Assembly: GCA_948567375.1 (NCBI GenBank)
Contig: OX419758.1
Location: forward strand, 18,109,001 to 18,173,000
Reading direction: 5' to 3'
DNA: 64,000 nucleotides
Source of the DNA: Lunularia cruciata
Lineage: Eukaryota > Streptophyta > Marchantiopsida > Lunulariales > Lunulariaceae
The notes under the pieces are model-generated. The model did no database searches. It saw only the letters and a program-made list of their open reading frames with translations, and was not told the DNA's origin. Positions 46,038 through 58,141 of the stretch are shown here, piece by piece (position 1 is the first letter of the stretch; each line of letters begins with the position of its first letter). The position numbers and the translations under genes were made by a program.

Positions 46038-49000
46038 TTCTGATCGATCACTGACCTATTACAGAGCACATACTTGATATATCTTCTATTCTATATGTCT
46101 TCTATATTATTCTACTATACTGTTCCGTATTCTGAAGTAAACTGGGCCTGTCGAGTGCGTATGTATTTGGTTTCTGTTTGTGCAAAATCATCTAGATCGT
46201 CAGAATGCTATCATCTAACCCTGGCCACCAGTTGCACTTTTATTTCTCAATACATGTCTACGCTAATAACTATCAGATTCATAAGAAGTTGCACTGCGAG
46301 ATCATGAAGTTTGATTCTGATCTTTCTGTTTTCTGGAGAGTCGCACGCTTGAATTGTGGTATAATTTTGAGAATGTTCATGATTTGATGTGCTTTTACTC
46401 AAAAGTGAATGGAGGCAAGTGGAAAACAATAACAAAAGCTACACGATTATTCGGCCCGGGTAATAGGACCTGATAATGGACACTGGTCAGTGAACCCCGG
46501 TAGTGACGCGATTCATCGGCACCAAGTCCGAATTGCAAGTTTGGTCATTCTACTACAATGACTCTCAATTTCCATCGTTCCTCACTTCTAAATCTTACGG
46601 CTTTCTTCCCTTGTGAAGTTGAGTGGTTGCACTGAGCGGTGCTGAGACGGAATACTCTGATTCTCCATGTCAACTTGTGCAAAATCTGATTAACCATGTT
46701 GCTGGTAGACCAATTCCCAGTCGCATAGATTCTATTCCTGCTTTCCTTCCTGAGTTCCTCCGATTCTCCTCTGCACGGTCACTGCACCTTCCCGTTTCTA
46801 CCTGTACCAACTCGTGCGAATTGAGTTTGAAACTGGAGATTGTAAGTTAAAATGGAATCTTCGGAATAGAGGGAAATGGTAGGCTTCTTTGGGGCTGATT
46901 TCCATGTGAGTGTTGGTCGGTCGTATATTCTAAGGGGGACAAAAACTCAATAACCTTTCAATCCCAGGAACCAATGGTAGTCACTACTTGCCAGACACCT
47001 ACCAGGGCCCTCAATGGGAACCTTAAGAAACTCAAGAAGGAATGAGAAAAACGGGTCTATGTCCTTGAACTTAAAAGATCGGTGTGCCGATGACATAGGT
47101 TGACCAAATTTTAGAGAAGTTTGCATGGAATTCAAGATCTGAACATGTGGATTTCTACACCCATCACCCCGAATGTCACATGGGAAGTAGTCTCTAGCAA
47201 AAACCAATCAACTCCATGAATATCCGAGTAGAAATGTACTGCTCTTTTGTCTTTCTAATGGTAGAAAGCCAACATTACACTGGGAATAAATGCAAGGGAA
47301 AATATTACTCCCAGTGAATTGCAGTTACTCTCGCGATTTGGAAGAATATAGCGATAGTTGCTATTTAAGGTAAAGAGTGTATTACGGATGAGTTTATGGT
47401 TCAGTTGATAGAGAGACAAAAGAGCAACGCATTTCTATTCCCGAGTTTCACCAAATCCGACCGAATCGGACGCGGCTATTTCTTCTAGCAGGACATTCCG
47501 CATTCCCTGGTTCGATGTTGATCGGGCGACGAAGTTAAGAGATCCAATTCATCTGACACATCCGACGTCGCGAAATGCAAGATATTGGCAAGTGCCATGT
47601 GTTGCTACGAATAACTGGAGTCTTACTTGGCAAGCATGTAAGCCGACAGGTGGTAGTGATGATGACAGCACCCTAGCCTGCGATATTGCTGAAGTGGTGT
47701 TTCACCAAGAGCGTACACAGTTTCTTCCTATTTTTGGCGGTATGGACAGAGGACGTTTGTTCAAGATTGTGATATCGAGCGAGCGCGATGATTTCGGCCA
47801 TCGAATTGCCCATCGGTGATTTGAATTTTTTGTAAATTCAAGTGGGTCGCTTATAGCTGGAAAAATCCGCGGGCGAAAGACGAGACGGGCTGGGGATGGT
47901 GATGACGAATTGGAGCGGAAGTTTAGGAGTGGCAGGGAGGACCTGGAGAACGAGCGTCATGAATTAGGTGTGTCGAAAAACCAGTGGCCCGTAGAAATCG
48001 CTTCATGTATTTTTGTATTCATAATCCGCGTCTTTAGTGTTTCTCTTGCAATGCGAATGCGCCTGCGTTCAGAATTCATAACTGATTTATAATGATTTAT
48101 AAATCATCATTCGTGTTTCCAAGGTCTTATGGAGTGATATGTCAACGGAAGTAAATGCTTGTCGGAGAATTGCAGCAATTAATGAGCTGGAGTATTTTCG
48201 TTGTGTTTGTTTCCTTTAGTAACGAGGCGTTCAGGGTGAGCTTTCTGCTACTTCACATTCAGTAACGTTTTGATTGTCATTAGTGGTCTCAAGAACATGA
48301 CAGGTGAGGTTTAATATGTGCTGATACGTGTGTGGTACACTTTCTTGCGCTTAAGGTTTAAGGTCAAATCCAGTAGAACCGTGATTCTTCTCTTAATTCA
48401 TGATGTGTTAATGCAGTTGGAGAATGCAGTTCATTACAGGCAGCCATTTTCTCGTTGATGGTCGAGTTTCTTTTTGTATGATGGACCTGGAAGCTAGTAG
48501 ACGATTGTGATCATTCTTAAGATCACGAACTCTGGCTGTATCCTAAGCATATCTGTTTGAACTTGTTCGTGCATTTCCTTTGGCTGCAAGGAGGTTAAGA
48601 TGGTGCACCTTGAAGCAAATAGATATGTGACGCGATTCCCACGTACCCTTGGAACATAAGTCCACATTGTCTTGGATAATGTGGAAAATCTAGTTTTCAA
48701 TCTCTTCAAAGCCGTTTTGATATATGTGTTGATCTGCGAACTATGTGGTTTTTGGTTTTGACCATCCACTGCCCCTTCATCGGCCACAGTGAACAGGGGG
48801 GTTTTTTGTCAGAAGGATAATGCCTTAAACTCGAAGAGTGCTGTGAGCTAGAATCCCTTTTGAAATACCTATAACCTGTGGATCGTCCCGACACGAATAT
48901 GTTGATTCACAAACTCTTACCTCTGGACGATTTTATCGAGAACCAGTCATTCTCCAAGTCCTTCTCGCTAAGAAAATATCACTCTGAATGGGAAGCTCTA

Positions 49001-49233
49001 GGAACAGTCAGGAAAAAATTCAAAGAGATAGAAGACGTTTGTTTTCAGTTTGCTTGCTGTGGTTCTCAATTTTCAATCTATTGACTTCTTTTCTGGATGT
49101 ATCCGTGAGTACAGACCGACGTAGGAAGATTTATCATAAAAATGATGTCATCTTTTTATGTCAAGCGCCAACTTGGAGCCAAAAGGATATTCCACCGCCC
49201 GGCATAGTGAAGTGGAACTGGTAATAGGAGGCC
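46038..49233. other. Intergenic region and probable 5' leader of the SNARE gene
   Basis: No gene is established. A minus-strand frame at 46,947-47,207 (FKFKDIDPFFSFLLEFLKV) and a + frame at 47,592-47,819 (CDIAEVVFHQERTQFLPIF) look mildly protein-like but stand alone. A GC-richer patch at 47,860-48,010 may hold the transcription start and an untranslated first exon of the gene at 49,234. Confidence 0.3.
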
Positions 49234-50406
49234 ATGATAATCAGCAGGACAGAGATAAAGTTGAGGAGACTTTTAGCAGCTGTGCCGCGGCAGACGAACA
49301 GACACAAACTGGTTCATCATGTTGCAACGCTGAGGGAGCTTTTAGGCACTCTAGAAGAAGAGAAATCTAATCGGAGCCCTTTCAGCTTTACTGGAGCAAA
49401 GGTAGATATTTACTCCAACAATATTGAAGCAGTAGCTGAGAAACTTGGTGTGAGTGATATGGAAGATCTGTGGAGAACGTTGGGAGATGAAATTGTAGCA
49501 AACAGTACTGGTCCATCTCCTTCTCCTCATAGAGTAAACGACCTGGTTTCTGGAAACCACTTACTTCAGCCTCCATTATTTCCATCATGCCTAATGAGGC
49601 AAAACTCACCTGGTCATGGTCCAACTCTGGATAGCGAAACTTTGAGTCTTGAATCAGAAAATTTACTGATTGAGAAATTTGAGAATGAGATCATAGAAAG
49701 GGTTTTAAGTCGAGATATGAGCAGATGTAGACATGACACGGAAAACTCAGATGATCATCGGCGCCGGGACATGGAGGCTGAAACTGCAGAGTATTTGACA
49801 GCTGAAGACAAGAGGGACGAGGAGGGTGAGGCTAGAATATCGAGCGAGGCCTTAGTTAGAGTTCAAATGGTTGAAAACTTAGAGCGTAACAGCAGTGAGG
49901 ACAAAGCTTCAAACGTAAGCATATGTACAGATGAAGTGGTTCAAAACTTCGAGGATCAGGGGAATGAAGACGGGAAAGAAGACGAGGGCGAGGCCAAAAC
50001 ATATGACGATTCCATAAATCTGAGCCAGGAAGCTGAAGGACTCGGAGAAGTGAGCTATGTAAACAGGAGAGACAGGGTACCACGGTTAGACGAAGGTGGA
50101 CGATTGTTCATTAGGAAACACCATAAAGCGCAAGAAGAGCTCGTAAACGAAATGATACTTCTGACCAAACAGATCAAGGAGAGCAGTCTCCTCTTAGGGA
50201 ATAGCTTGCACGACACCGAGGAGCTTCTAAGATCCTCAGAATTGGCCATCCAACACTGTTTGTCAGTTACAAGTTCCGCAAACTTCAAATCTGTAGAGCG
50301 TTTTGCACGAGCTAGGGGACGAGGTTGGGGTTGCCTGACCTGGTGGGGTTTGCTTCTGACTTACTTCACATTTTTGGCGATGGTGATTTTCATTAGAATC
50401 AGCTAA
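49234..50406 (+). CDS. USE1: USE1-type SNARE, tail-anchored
   Basis: A single 390-codon frame. It opens with SRTEIKLRRLLAAVPRQ and KLVHHVATLRELLGTLEEEK, the conserved N-terminal block of plant USE1-like proteins. It ends with a heptad-patterned SNARE region (about residues 295-352: AQEELVNEMILLTKQIKESS, LGNSLHDTEELLRSSELAIQ) and a C-terminal membrane anchor (about 364-388: WWGLLLTYFTFLAMVIFI). USE1 works with SEC20, a syntaxin-18/UFE1-type SNARE and SEC22 in Golgi-to-ER retrograde fusion. The middle, about residues 90-285, is long, acidic and low-complexity and makes the protein longer than is usual for the family. The start is fixed by the N-terminal block. No introns in the coding region. 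Confidence 0.8.
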   Translation: MIISRTEIKLRRLLAAVPRQTNRHKLVHHVATLRELLGTLEEEKSNRSPFSFTGAKVDIYSNNIEAVAEKLGVSDMEDLWRTLGDEIVANSTGPSPSPHRVNDLVSGNHLLQPPLFPSCLMRQNSPGHGPTLDSETLSLESENLLIEKFENEIIERVLSRDMSRCRHDTENSDDHRRRDMEAETAEYLTAEDKRDEEGEARISSEALVRVQMVENLERNSSEDKASNVSICTDEVVQNFEDQGNEDGKEDEGEAKTYDDSINLSQEAEGLGEVSYVNRRDRVPRLDEGGRLFIRKHHKAQEELVNEMILLTKQIKESSLLLGNSLHDTEELLRSSELAIQHCLSVTSSANFKSVERFARARGRGWGCLTWWGLLLTYFTFLAMVIFIRIS

Positions 50407-50570
50407 GCTGATGTGTCCTTTGGGTTCAAGACGATTTGTACACAATTATCGGACTGTCTACATTATTTTGTATATAAGCCAACAAATTACAATTTTGGCC
50501 ATATGGAGGCGCGCACAGACTCCTAGAAAGCAGGCTCTGCGCGAGTATTTTTGGCTATATCGCGGCGCGC

Positions 50571-50594
50571 ATAGCCTCCATTCTAGGAGGCTAT
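50571..50594. other. Perfect 9-bp hairpin with flanking GCGCGC repeats downstream of USE1
   Basis: ATAGCCTCC - ATTCTA - GGAGGCTAT. Just upstream, GGAGGCGCGCACAG (about 50,505) and CGGCGCGCATAG (about 50,563) form a diverged direct repeat, and GAGTAT follows each half. It may be the 3' end structure of the USE1 transcript or a small mobile element footprint. Confidence 0.5.
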
Positions 50595-50797
50595 GCCCGA
50601 GTATCACGATATAAACTAGAGAAGTGATGCAGGTGCCATCGCTTTCTCATTTCGCAGCTGTTTTCTGCACATATGTGTAGAGAGTATAGACACAGTCTCC
50701 CAATTCTCGTGTGCTCTAGTATCTCATTTTCGTAGCAGGTAGCTTCAGATTTCCATAGCTCCAGCTCTCGCGAGCACCAGTAAGATTCAACGACACA

Positions 50798-50929
50798 ATG
50801 TTAACGATACATGCATTTTATGCAATGCTTTTGGTTCTTGTGATACTCTTCTTTCTTGTAGCTATTGCTTTCTGCATTCGATTCTGGGATGACTTACTTG
50901 GCGAAGAAGTCGTAGAACCCGGGGTTTGA
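50798..50929 (+). CDS. 43-residue single-membrane-span open frame
   Basis: ATG at 50,798, TGA at 50,927-50,929. Almost the whole first half is hydrophobic (AFYAMLLVLVILFFLVAIAF), followed by CIRFWDDLLGEEVVEPGV, i.e. a short acidic tail. It would be a small integral membrane peptide. No family is known to me. It lies between USE1 and the broken RNB copy; a promoter is not evident. It could be chance, although a 20-residue uninterrupted hydrophobic run with a clean start and stop is noteworthy. Confidence 0.25.
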   Translation: MLTIHAFYAMLLVLVILFFLVAIAFCIRFWDDLLGEEVVEPGV

Positions 50930-50945
50930 TTGGTGGTGCATAAGA

Positions 50946-51400
50946 TTGGTGGTGCAGAGAATTAATCTTGCCCTCCATATCACGCTAGAGAGCATGCGGG
51001 AAAGTTACAACGATGATCCTATTCGATTCAACGTTCTTAAGCAGTCTGCCACCAAGCCAGAGCTGCTAGTCATGTATCTTTTTGCTCTGACGAGCTCAAG
51101 GTCTACCTCGAGGATGACTGGGGCCACTATGCTTTTGCTGCACCTCATACACCGATTTCAGGTCTCCATTCGAAGGTCTACCTCGAACTTGGTCACTGGA
51201 CCCTATCTGCATTCCTGGAAGCCGAGAGGGTTCTCTTCAAGTACGTCAGGTTAAGCCGATTGATTGGCGCAGCAGGTGCTGTTGCGTTGTTGTTTATCGA
51301 TTCAGAAGTGGAGCCGATTGTGATTGGTTTAGATGCAGTACAAGAAGTGCTGGCTATGGCAGCAAAAAGATAAAAAGTACCAGCAGATTTAGAGAGGGGA
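50946..51400 (+). pseudogene. Broken second copy of part of the RNB exoribonuclease domain
   Basis: Corresponds to codons of exon 5 of the gene at 37,528-44,398, about 42,915-43,340. Shared blocks: LHxxLESMRESYxDDP, then FNxL, then ATKP, then (after frameshifts) EDDWGHYA, and finally LDAVQEVLAMAAKR against SDAVQEALVLAAARY. Frameshifts and a stop show it is dead. The covered region is intron-free in the parent gene, so it cannot be told whether it arose by retroposition or DNA duplication. There is no trace of the catalytic Asp cluster, which lies upstream of the copied part. Confidence 0.85.
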
Positions 51401-51433
51401 AGAAATCCTCCATCGTCCATGATTGTTTTCTTC

Positions 51434-51712
51434 GTTCAGGATCATTTACTTGTATGCAGTGTTGCTCTTTGTCAGGTCATGAATTGGATTTGTATTTCAT
51501 GGTCGTTCAGGATCATTTACTTGTATGAAGTGTTGCCCTTTGTCAGCTCATGAATTCGATTCGTATTCCATGGTCGTTCAGGATCATTTACTTGTATGCA
51601 GTGTTGCTCTTTGTCAGCTCATGAATTCGATTATATTCCATGGTCGCTCAGGATCAATTACTTGTATGCAGTGTTGCTCTTTGTCAGCTCATGAATTCGT
51701 TTCGTATTCCGA
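51434..51712. repeat. 71-bp tandem repeat, about four units
   Basis: Units start at 51,434, 51,505, 51,576 and 51,646 with GTTCAGGATCATTTACTTGT (last: GCTCAGGATCAATTACT) and contain GCAGTGTTGCTCTTTGTCAG and CTCATGAATTCG. It directly follows the RNB pseudogene. Confidence 0.85.
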
Positions 51713-53200
51713 TCTTTCATGTATAATATTAATGGAGTACTTTGGCTAAATCTTAGCTAAATCTTTATTATCGAACCATCGCGAGAGCTTTGCTTGGACT
51801 TGCCGAGACTCTTCCCACGAGTATCAGAGTAAATCTCGCGGCTTGGTCCAGGGTTTTTATCGACTCACTTTAAGAGAACACGTCTTCTTTAGCTTCTTAG
51901 TCTCGTGGGTGCTTCATATGATGCTCAGAAAGCTCTTGGCATCGTTCAAGAAAAGCAAGCAGCAAATTAAGGGCCTTCCCTTGAAGATTTCAAGGAAGTG
52001 ATCACTACTTCATCTCTCAGGTATCTGCGAGTTTCACGTGGCTTTCTCTAGACATTTTGTAGCCACCTCACAGTTCTTAATTTGTGCCAGGTTGTGCCTG
52101 TTCGGTAGTAGGGTGTTGCTATGTTGAGTAAGCATAACTCAACACCATCTACACATTCAGCTGAAAGTAACTAGTCGCTCGCACACTGTTTTGGTTTCTG
52201 GCAATCCCCATTATTTGCCAAATCAAACACAACACAACCATCCCAGATACGGCGTCTTAACTTCTAGGCCTGTCACTAAGCGTTTCTCGGTCGTTCGTGT
52301 GTTAGACATGTTGAAAGTTTTCTTAGTTCTGCGATGGCACGAGGCCTATTGATGAAATCTTCTCCAGTCTATGAGATTTGTCTTTATGAAGGGATACCCA
52401 CGTCCGTCGCTCATCTGTCAAGTATCCAACTTACAGACAACGCGACAGGAGTACATAGTGTTGTATTCACACATCTGTCGCAGCAAGTCCCAGATGGTCC
52501 ATCCGCTCTTATAATCTGTGTCCACTTTCGTGCAAAAGAGTGGCTTCCTTCCAGAAGGTGTTCGAATTCGTAGCATCAAATGTTCCACATCTAGTCTTGC
52601 TGCTTCAAAGTGTTTTCACAAATAACCAATGCTCTGTGAAAGCTGGTAACCATCTCATCTTTCAAACAGGGTGTTCCTTCCTCAACACCTAACTAAGAAA
52701 CTGTATCAGCGAGCTACTGTTTTCACTCACTTCCTTTCATCGCGTTCGCATGGCAATGCAGCATTCCTGCACCTACGCACTCCTCCTATCAGACAGGGAT
52801 ATTTCGTGCTTGTGACATGCCTTCAGTTCACGCACATCTTCGTGTTATGACAATTGCGAGCGTAAAAGAATGGTGGCTTACAAGCCCGCGTCCGTGTTCG
52901 GTTCAGGTTCCGAATCCATGGCGGGTCGCGCCACATGAACGGTGTACCGAACCAGCGAGAACAGCTCGCCCGGCGCTTCAGCCACGTGGACTTCCAGCTG
53001 TTGTCTCCTGGTTTAAAAATCTAGATGACGTGGAACCTTTTACCCTGATATATTATATAACACAACGTGGGATTTTCTCCTCCAACTACATGATCACTTT
53101 GAATATGCACAATGTTCGTGTTCTGGTTTATTATTGTAATTTTATTACTAGAATCATAATTTCCTTCTATTATCTATATTGATGATGAATCAAGTGTTTT
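51713..53200. other. No supported gene
   Basis: Ordinary composition. A + frame at 52,334-52,573 and another at 52,817-53,182 have no recognisable domain; the second is GC-rich only in its first half and runs into AT-rich DNA. Confidence 0.4.
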
Positions 53201-56200
53201 TAGATTTCTGTCTTTCCCGCTATAATTGTGGATATGGACTCATCGTCCTCGTGGTTATGTAAATTTAGTTCCCCGTTGTTTTCTCTCCTAGTGATGGACA
53301 GACGTTGAAATTAAGAAAGGATAAATGTACATGTTTGATACTCATCTTGTAGTATTCAATGATTTCTGTAATAGGTCCAACTATAAAGGAGAAGGTTCTT
53401 TTTTCAAATGAGTCACTCTTTACATGCGGATGAGTTTTACTTTTCACGTTTGAAATTATCGTTTATTCTTAATTATATTTTATCGTTTTAATCTAAATTA
53501 AATCAAAATGGTTCTAAATAGTCTTGGTCAACATAGATTATATTTGTATTTGTTAAATCAGCTCTTCCGTGTGACTACTCCTTACATTTCTTATTCTTGC
53601 AGGTTATTTGATGTCATAGTTCTTTGGCAAAGACGATTATTTGGACCTGGATTATAATAGCAAAGTGTTTAGATTCAAGGATTTTACTCTAAGATAAAGA
53701 TTAGCTTGTCAAGTATTGGACTTTAATTGGGACCAAGAGAGCCAATGATATCAAATCAAAATGACACTCACTCTTTGTATAGGGTATTTAGGGTTTTAGG
53801 ATTTAAATAGAGTCAAATTTTTGGATTGGAATCAGGTGTGCTAATCTTAATTCAAATATGGATTTCAATTATAACATATATCTTTTCCATAATAGTATGC
53901 TAATTTTCCATGAGATACTAATAAAAATTTTATATTTAAGTTATTAGGAACTTCTATAAGATGTACCAAAAATTACTCACGAAGATTCATAAAGAAACAT
54001 TTAGAAAGTGTTAAAAAACTTCTCGAGACATGTGATTAAAAAACTCATTAAGGATCGAGTTAGAAGTTATTCGGTTAAGAAGTGATGGCTCACTTTGCTA
54101 GGGAAAAAGCACATTCTTGATATGATAAAAGTACCTTGAACTATCTCTGCAATTCAGAGGTCCTTCTTCAAAAAAAATTACTTGTCTTTTCTTTTTCTAT
54201 TTGCACTCCATTTAGTTTTTGATCTAAGTCTTCTCTTCTATATGTAACTTTAGCCTACAGAAAGATTTCTCCAAAGATTTCTCCAAAATGAATTTCAAAA
54301 GTAAGGTGTACTTGAGATCACTCTCACTTCCCTATAAACCAAATTGCCAACACAAAAGACAATTATTATCCATCACTTATATTGGTATCCCTCACAATAG
54401 AAGGATGATATGGTATATCAAACACTAACACACTGACTGTTGGTCAAAGACTTTATCCTTGACCTACAACACTTACAACTTACAAGTTATTCTTGATTTT
54501 ACTTAGAAGTTGATATTTACTTCAATCACAAGTTACTCTTGGCGTGCACTCCAAGCTTTCACTAATTACATTAGTAGTTGATATACTTGACCAGATGAGA
54601 ACTATAGCTTTAGTTTGGATTAACCAAAGATAGTTAAATTATCTTCCTTATTTTGTCAATTTTTGATCTTTTATATTTTATATTGGTATAAAAAGGAAAA
54701 ATAGGATGGATAGAGGCTATTCTATTCTTAAATAGCAATGGAGACTTTTCATTCAACACTCATTTTTATCAAAAACACAATTTTTTTAAATTATAATATG
54801 TTGTTTCTCTTATAATTTCTTGTACACTATCTTTACCTATACTTTGACATTAAGTATTTCCCTTTATTACTCATGGTCAAGGATTGACTTGTGCTACTTT
54901 GATTTAGATTTTACTTTACTTTAAGAGCACTTGCATTTTAAATAATATATGCAACTATGTGATTTAGGCAACTTAACAACGATATGAGCATCTCATTCTA
55001 ATGAAGTGCCCTTTCAACCATAAAGTAAAAAGAGATAAAGGAGCAAGATCCATTAAAAAAATAAATTATTCATTTTTTTGAAAAAAAAATTTATAACTTC
55101 AAGCAAAGTGGAAATTTTGTTCAACTGTAATAATTTTGTGCGATCAACCTATAAGAGAACGATCACTAAATTCTCTTTATTACAAGCAATCTAAATGCTT
55201 TGTAAACGTCTAGGGGGAATGTTAAAGGAAACTAGAATATACAATTTGCAGCTGCAATTGTATTTGGATCTTAGCAAGAGTTCAAGAAAACACTTATTAT
55301 CATCTCAATCTCAATATAATAAGACCAACAGAAGATAATGCTAAAAGTAACAATAGAATCTTTTTTATATCTTATTAATTAAACTTAAAAATTATCCCTC
55401 CAAAACCTAAAAATTTGTAGGGAAAACTATATCATTTTATATTAAACTAAATTCTTGCATATATTGAAACATTCTTTTTAAAATGGTGCCAAAGAGAACA
55501 GTTTAAAACATTTGCATGTGTTTTAAAATGTGTTTTTAGAGGACTATATTTAATTGACAATAGTTAGTAGTGGCAGGGTCCCAACTAGGTCTCATTGCCA
55601 GGTCAACAAGCCCGGGTCAATGTGCATGGGGAAGATAATTCTCAAATGTATTGGGAATCTCAATGGCAAATCTACAATAGAGTTGAAACCGACTACAAAG
55701 AGATTAATATTCCTATTCTACACTTACCTCTCTATACACATAACGAGAGCTAAGTGTTGAAGATATAAAAGGCTATCATACATAAGAAAATGAAGAGAAA
55801 TATGTGAAGATAGAAATAGATGATGTCTAACATTGAAAGAAATTTTATATCAATAAAGATTAACTATGTCAAAGTGGATGATGATTTAATTTGCACATTG
55901 TATTGCAGATTACCAAATTACATGAGAAAATCTTAATGGAAAAAGTCTTTAATGATATTAACAAGTTGAATGTAGAAGCTCTTTATCATTAAAATACCAT
56001 TGCAAAATAAGACAAATCAAGCAATTTATTATGAGCATCACTAGTTTTAATGTATCTTAGAACTAAACACACACAAATTTGTAATTTTTTTATATATTCA
56101 AGTATCATCTTTATAACATATGGTGAATTATTGTAATTTAGATACTTGCATTTGAATACAATTGTGATGTAGAAAAAAATTAGAGTGTTTTTTGCATTGA

Positions 56201-57479
56201 TGAGGTGAAGTTTCCTTGCGATATACAATGAAAAAAAGACATTTTCTTTTGGACTATTAATTAGAGAAGTGACATTTCCACGTCCAAATACTTTATTTCC
56301 TCACTTCCGTTACTTGTTTTGAGTCTCACTCTAAGTTATAAAGTTCTAAATTAGTGGATAAGTCAGACATCTTTAAATTAGTAGACGGTTTGCCTACTTT
56401 ATTTTATTTGCATAATTGTGTTAAAGTTAGAAATCATGAGAACTACTCCAAGTAGGCTTTACCACAACCATGGCCATGGTCACAAAGATCGAATTTCTAT
56501 TACAAGCAAAGAGTGTACTAGGAGTTATGCTTTTGAACATGAACCAAACCATTCTCAATTCATTCTTGATTCATTGTCATTTTGTCAACAACTACAAAGA
56601 TGCAATTTCTCCTACAAGCAAAGAGTGTACTAGTGGTTATGCTTTTGAAAAGGAAGCAAACCATTCTCAATTTGTTCTTGATTAGTTGCCCAACTATTAT
56701 TCTTTTTGGTCTTCTACTGTTGGAAAAATATTTTATCCAATATTCTTGTTGCGGGATGTCATTGAGTATCTTTGAAAGGAGCAAAATTTGCCAAAAGACT
56801 GATTTGATTCAGAACGAAAATTCTATGAATTGCTAAGTTGGTATTTTATTCAAGTGTATCCTTTTAATCACAGGGTAAACTTGATTGTGTCATGCATATA
56901 TACATTGCTACACAACATAAATCATTGTTAACATCATACACTACAAAAGCACAACTCATATGTAAGTCATACATGAACTCTAAACTGCCACAATTGCCCC
57001 CCTAGTTGGTGGTTAGGTCCCTCTAACTCCATATAGTCAGTTAGGAGGCTTGTGCTATTGAGCTCCATCATTAGTCACTTGTCTACAATCTATATCACAT
57101 AAAGGATGAACTAGCTATAAGTCAAGTACTTTGAGGACATAATCATTGTTCCTGAAGAACCACAATGAGTGGAGGGCTCAAACGCGCCATATGCCATCTT
57201 CTCAAAAAGCCATCACACACCAATATAGAAATAGCTCCACTAGAAGAGCCACATAACATCCACCACAAGCTTGCATGTACAAGTACAAGCTTGGGTCAAT
57301 ATCCCTATCAATGTTTGGGAGGTGGCATGATGCATAATTATGCACATGATTTTTCCAAACAACTCTATCATGTCCTTTTTACATGAGGACTCCAAAAGGC
57401 AAAACCAAGTGCAATTTCAAGATATTGTACCATGTAATTACATCAAGTGTTGTTTGTGTAGTTTGTTGTAGATATACAT
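53201..57479. other. AT-rich repeat block without recognised gene
   Basis: Degenerate AT-rich DNA. A polypurine stretch TAGGGGGAA at 55,211-55,219 directly followed by TGTTAAAGG (55,220) resembles the PPT/3'-LTR junction of an LTR element, but no matching LTR was found. 56,893-56,985 matches 24,763-24,845. Around 56,500-56,660 a phrase (TACAAGCAAAGAGTGTACTA) occurs twice, about 118 bases apart. Confidence 0.4.
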
Positions 57480-57632
57480 AGATGATTTCATCTATGTATG
57501 AAATCAACAGATAGAGGGTCTATAATCTCCTCCTTGAATAGTAGCATAGTGTTTGTTATCTTTATGTTGAGCAATCGCTAAGTTCTCAAAAGTCATTGGC
57601 ATCACTCTCCAAAAAGTCTCTACCTATTGAGA

Positions 57633-57666
<34 letters not shown>
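57633..57666. repeat. (AT)n microsatellite
   Basis: About 17 uninterrupted AT units inside the gypsy remnant. The sister copy (near base 189) lacks it. Confidence 0.9.
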
Positions 57667-57670
<4 letters not shown>

Positions 57671-57853
57671 ACATTTAGATCATCCAAGTCCACAACTATA
57701 GTAGCATCATGATGAATGGCTATAGGTAAATATGGATCTCATCCATAGAGTAGAAAGTAAGGAGAAAAGGATGCTAAGGAGGCTTGCCGGCTGAACCAAT
57801 AGCCCATGGCCAACCAAGGTAATTGGATATCCCCAATCTCCCAAGTGGCCTCT

Positions 57854-58141
57854 CTACAAACTATACTTACGCAATCCTCTCTTCATCGTCTGAACCACTC
57901 TCTCTACTAAGCCATCTACCTGAAGGTGAACTTGGGAGGTAGTATGATGATCAATCAAGGGTTTGTCATAGAAGACTTGAAATTGCTCCAAGAACTTTGT
58001 ACCTTGATAAGTCAAAACCTCAACTAGTGTACCAAAATGATTGAGAACCCACTCCAAGAACAAGTATGATATCCCTTCACTAGACTTGTCAAGAAGTGCC
58101 ACCAACTCAATCCACTTGGAAAAGTGCTCCATTGTAACCAA
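57854..58141 (-). pseudogene. Ty3/gypsy integrase core fragment
   Basis: 95 codons: MVTMEHFSKWIEL, then LVEVLTYQGTKFLEQF, then LIDHHTTSQ, DGLVERVVQTMKRGLRKY. This is the conserved retroviral-type integrase (rve) core. Of the D-D-E triad, the first Asp is Glu (MEHFSKW) and the second is Tyr (LTYQGTKF); the final Glu (GLVER) remains. With two of three catalytic residues changed, it cannot be active. Confidence 0.85.

Larger units (their letters stand above)
57480..58141 (-). mobile_element. Ty3/gypsy retrotransposon remnant with integrase core
   Basis: Minus strand. It starts with the integrase core at 58,141-57,854, then continues through sequence collinear with bases 1-350 of the window (+ strand), so both are copies of one family. 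The match ends near 57,480. An (AT)n run at 57,633-57,666 has expanded within it. Confidence 0.7.

Noticed and set aside
52817-53182. 121-codon + frame
   Set aside because: First half Pro/Arg-rich, second half runs into AT-rich Ile/Tyr sequence; no coherent protein character.
55211-55229. Polypurine tract followed by TGTTAAAGG as start of a 3' LTR
   Set aside because: No matching 5' LTR, primer-binding site or CA end could be found, so it was not called as an element.
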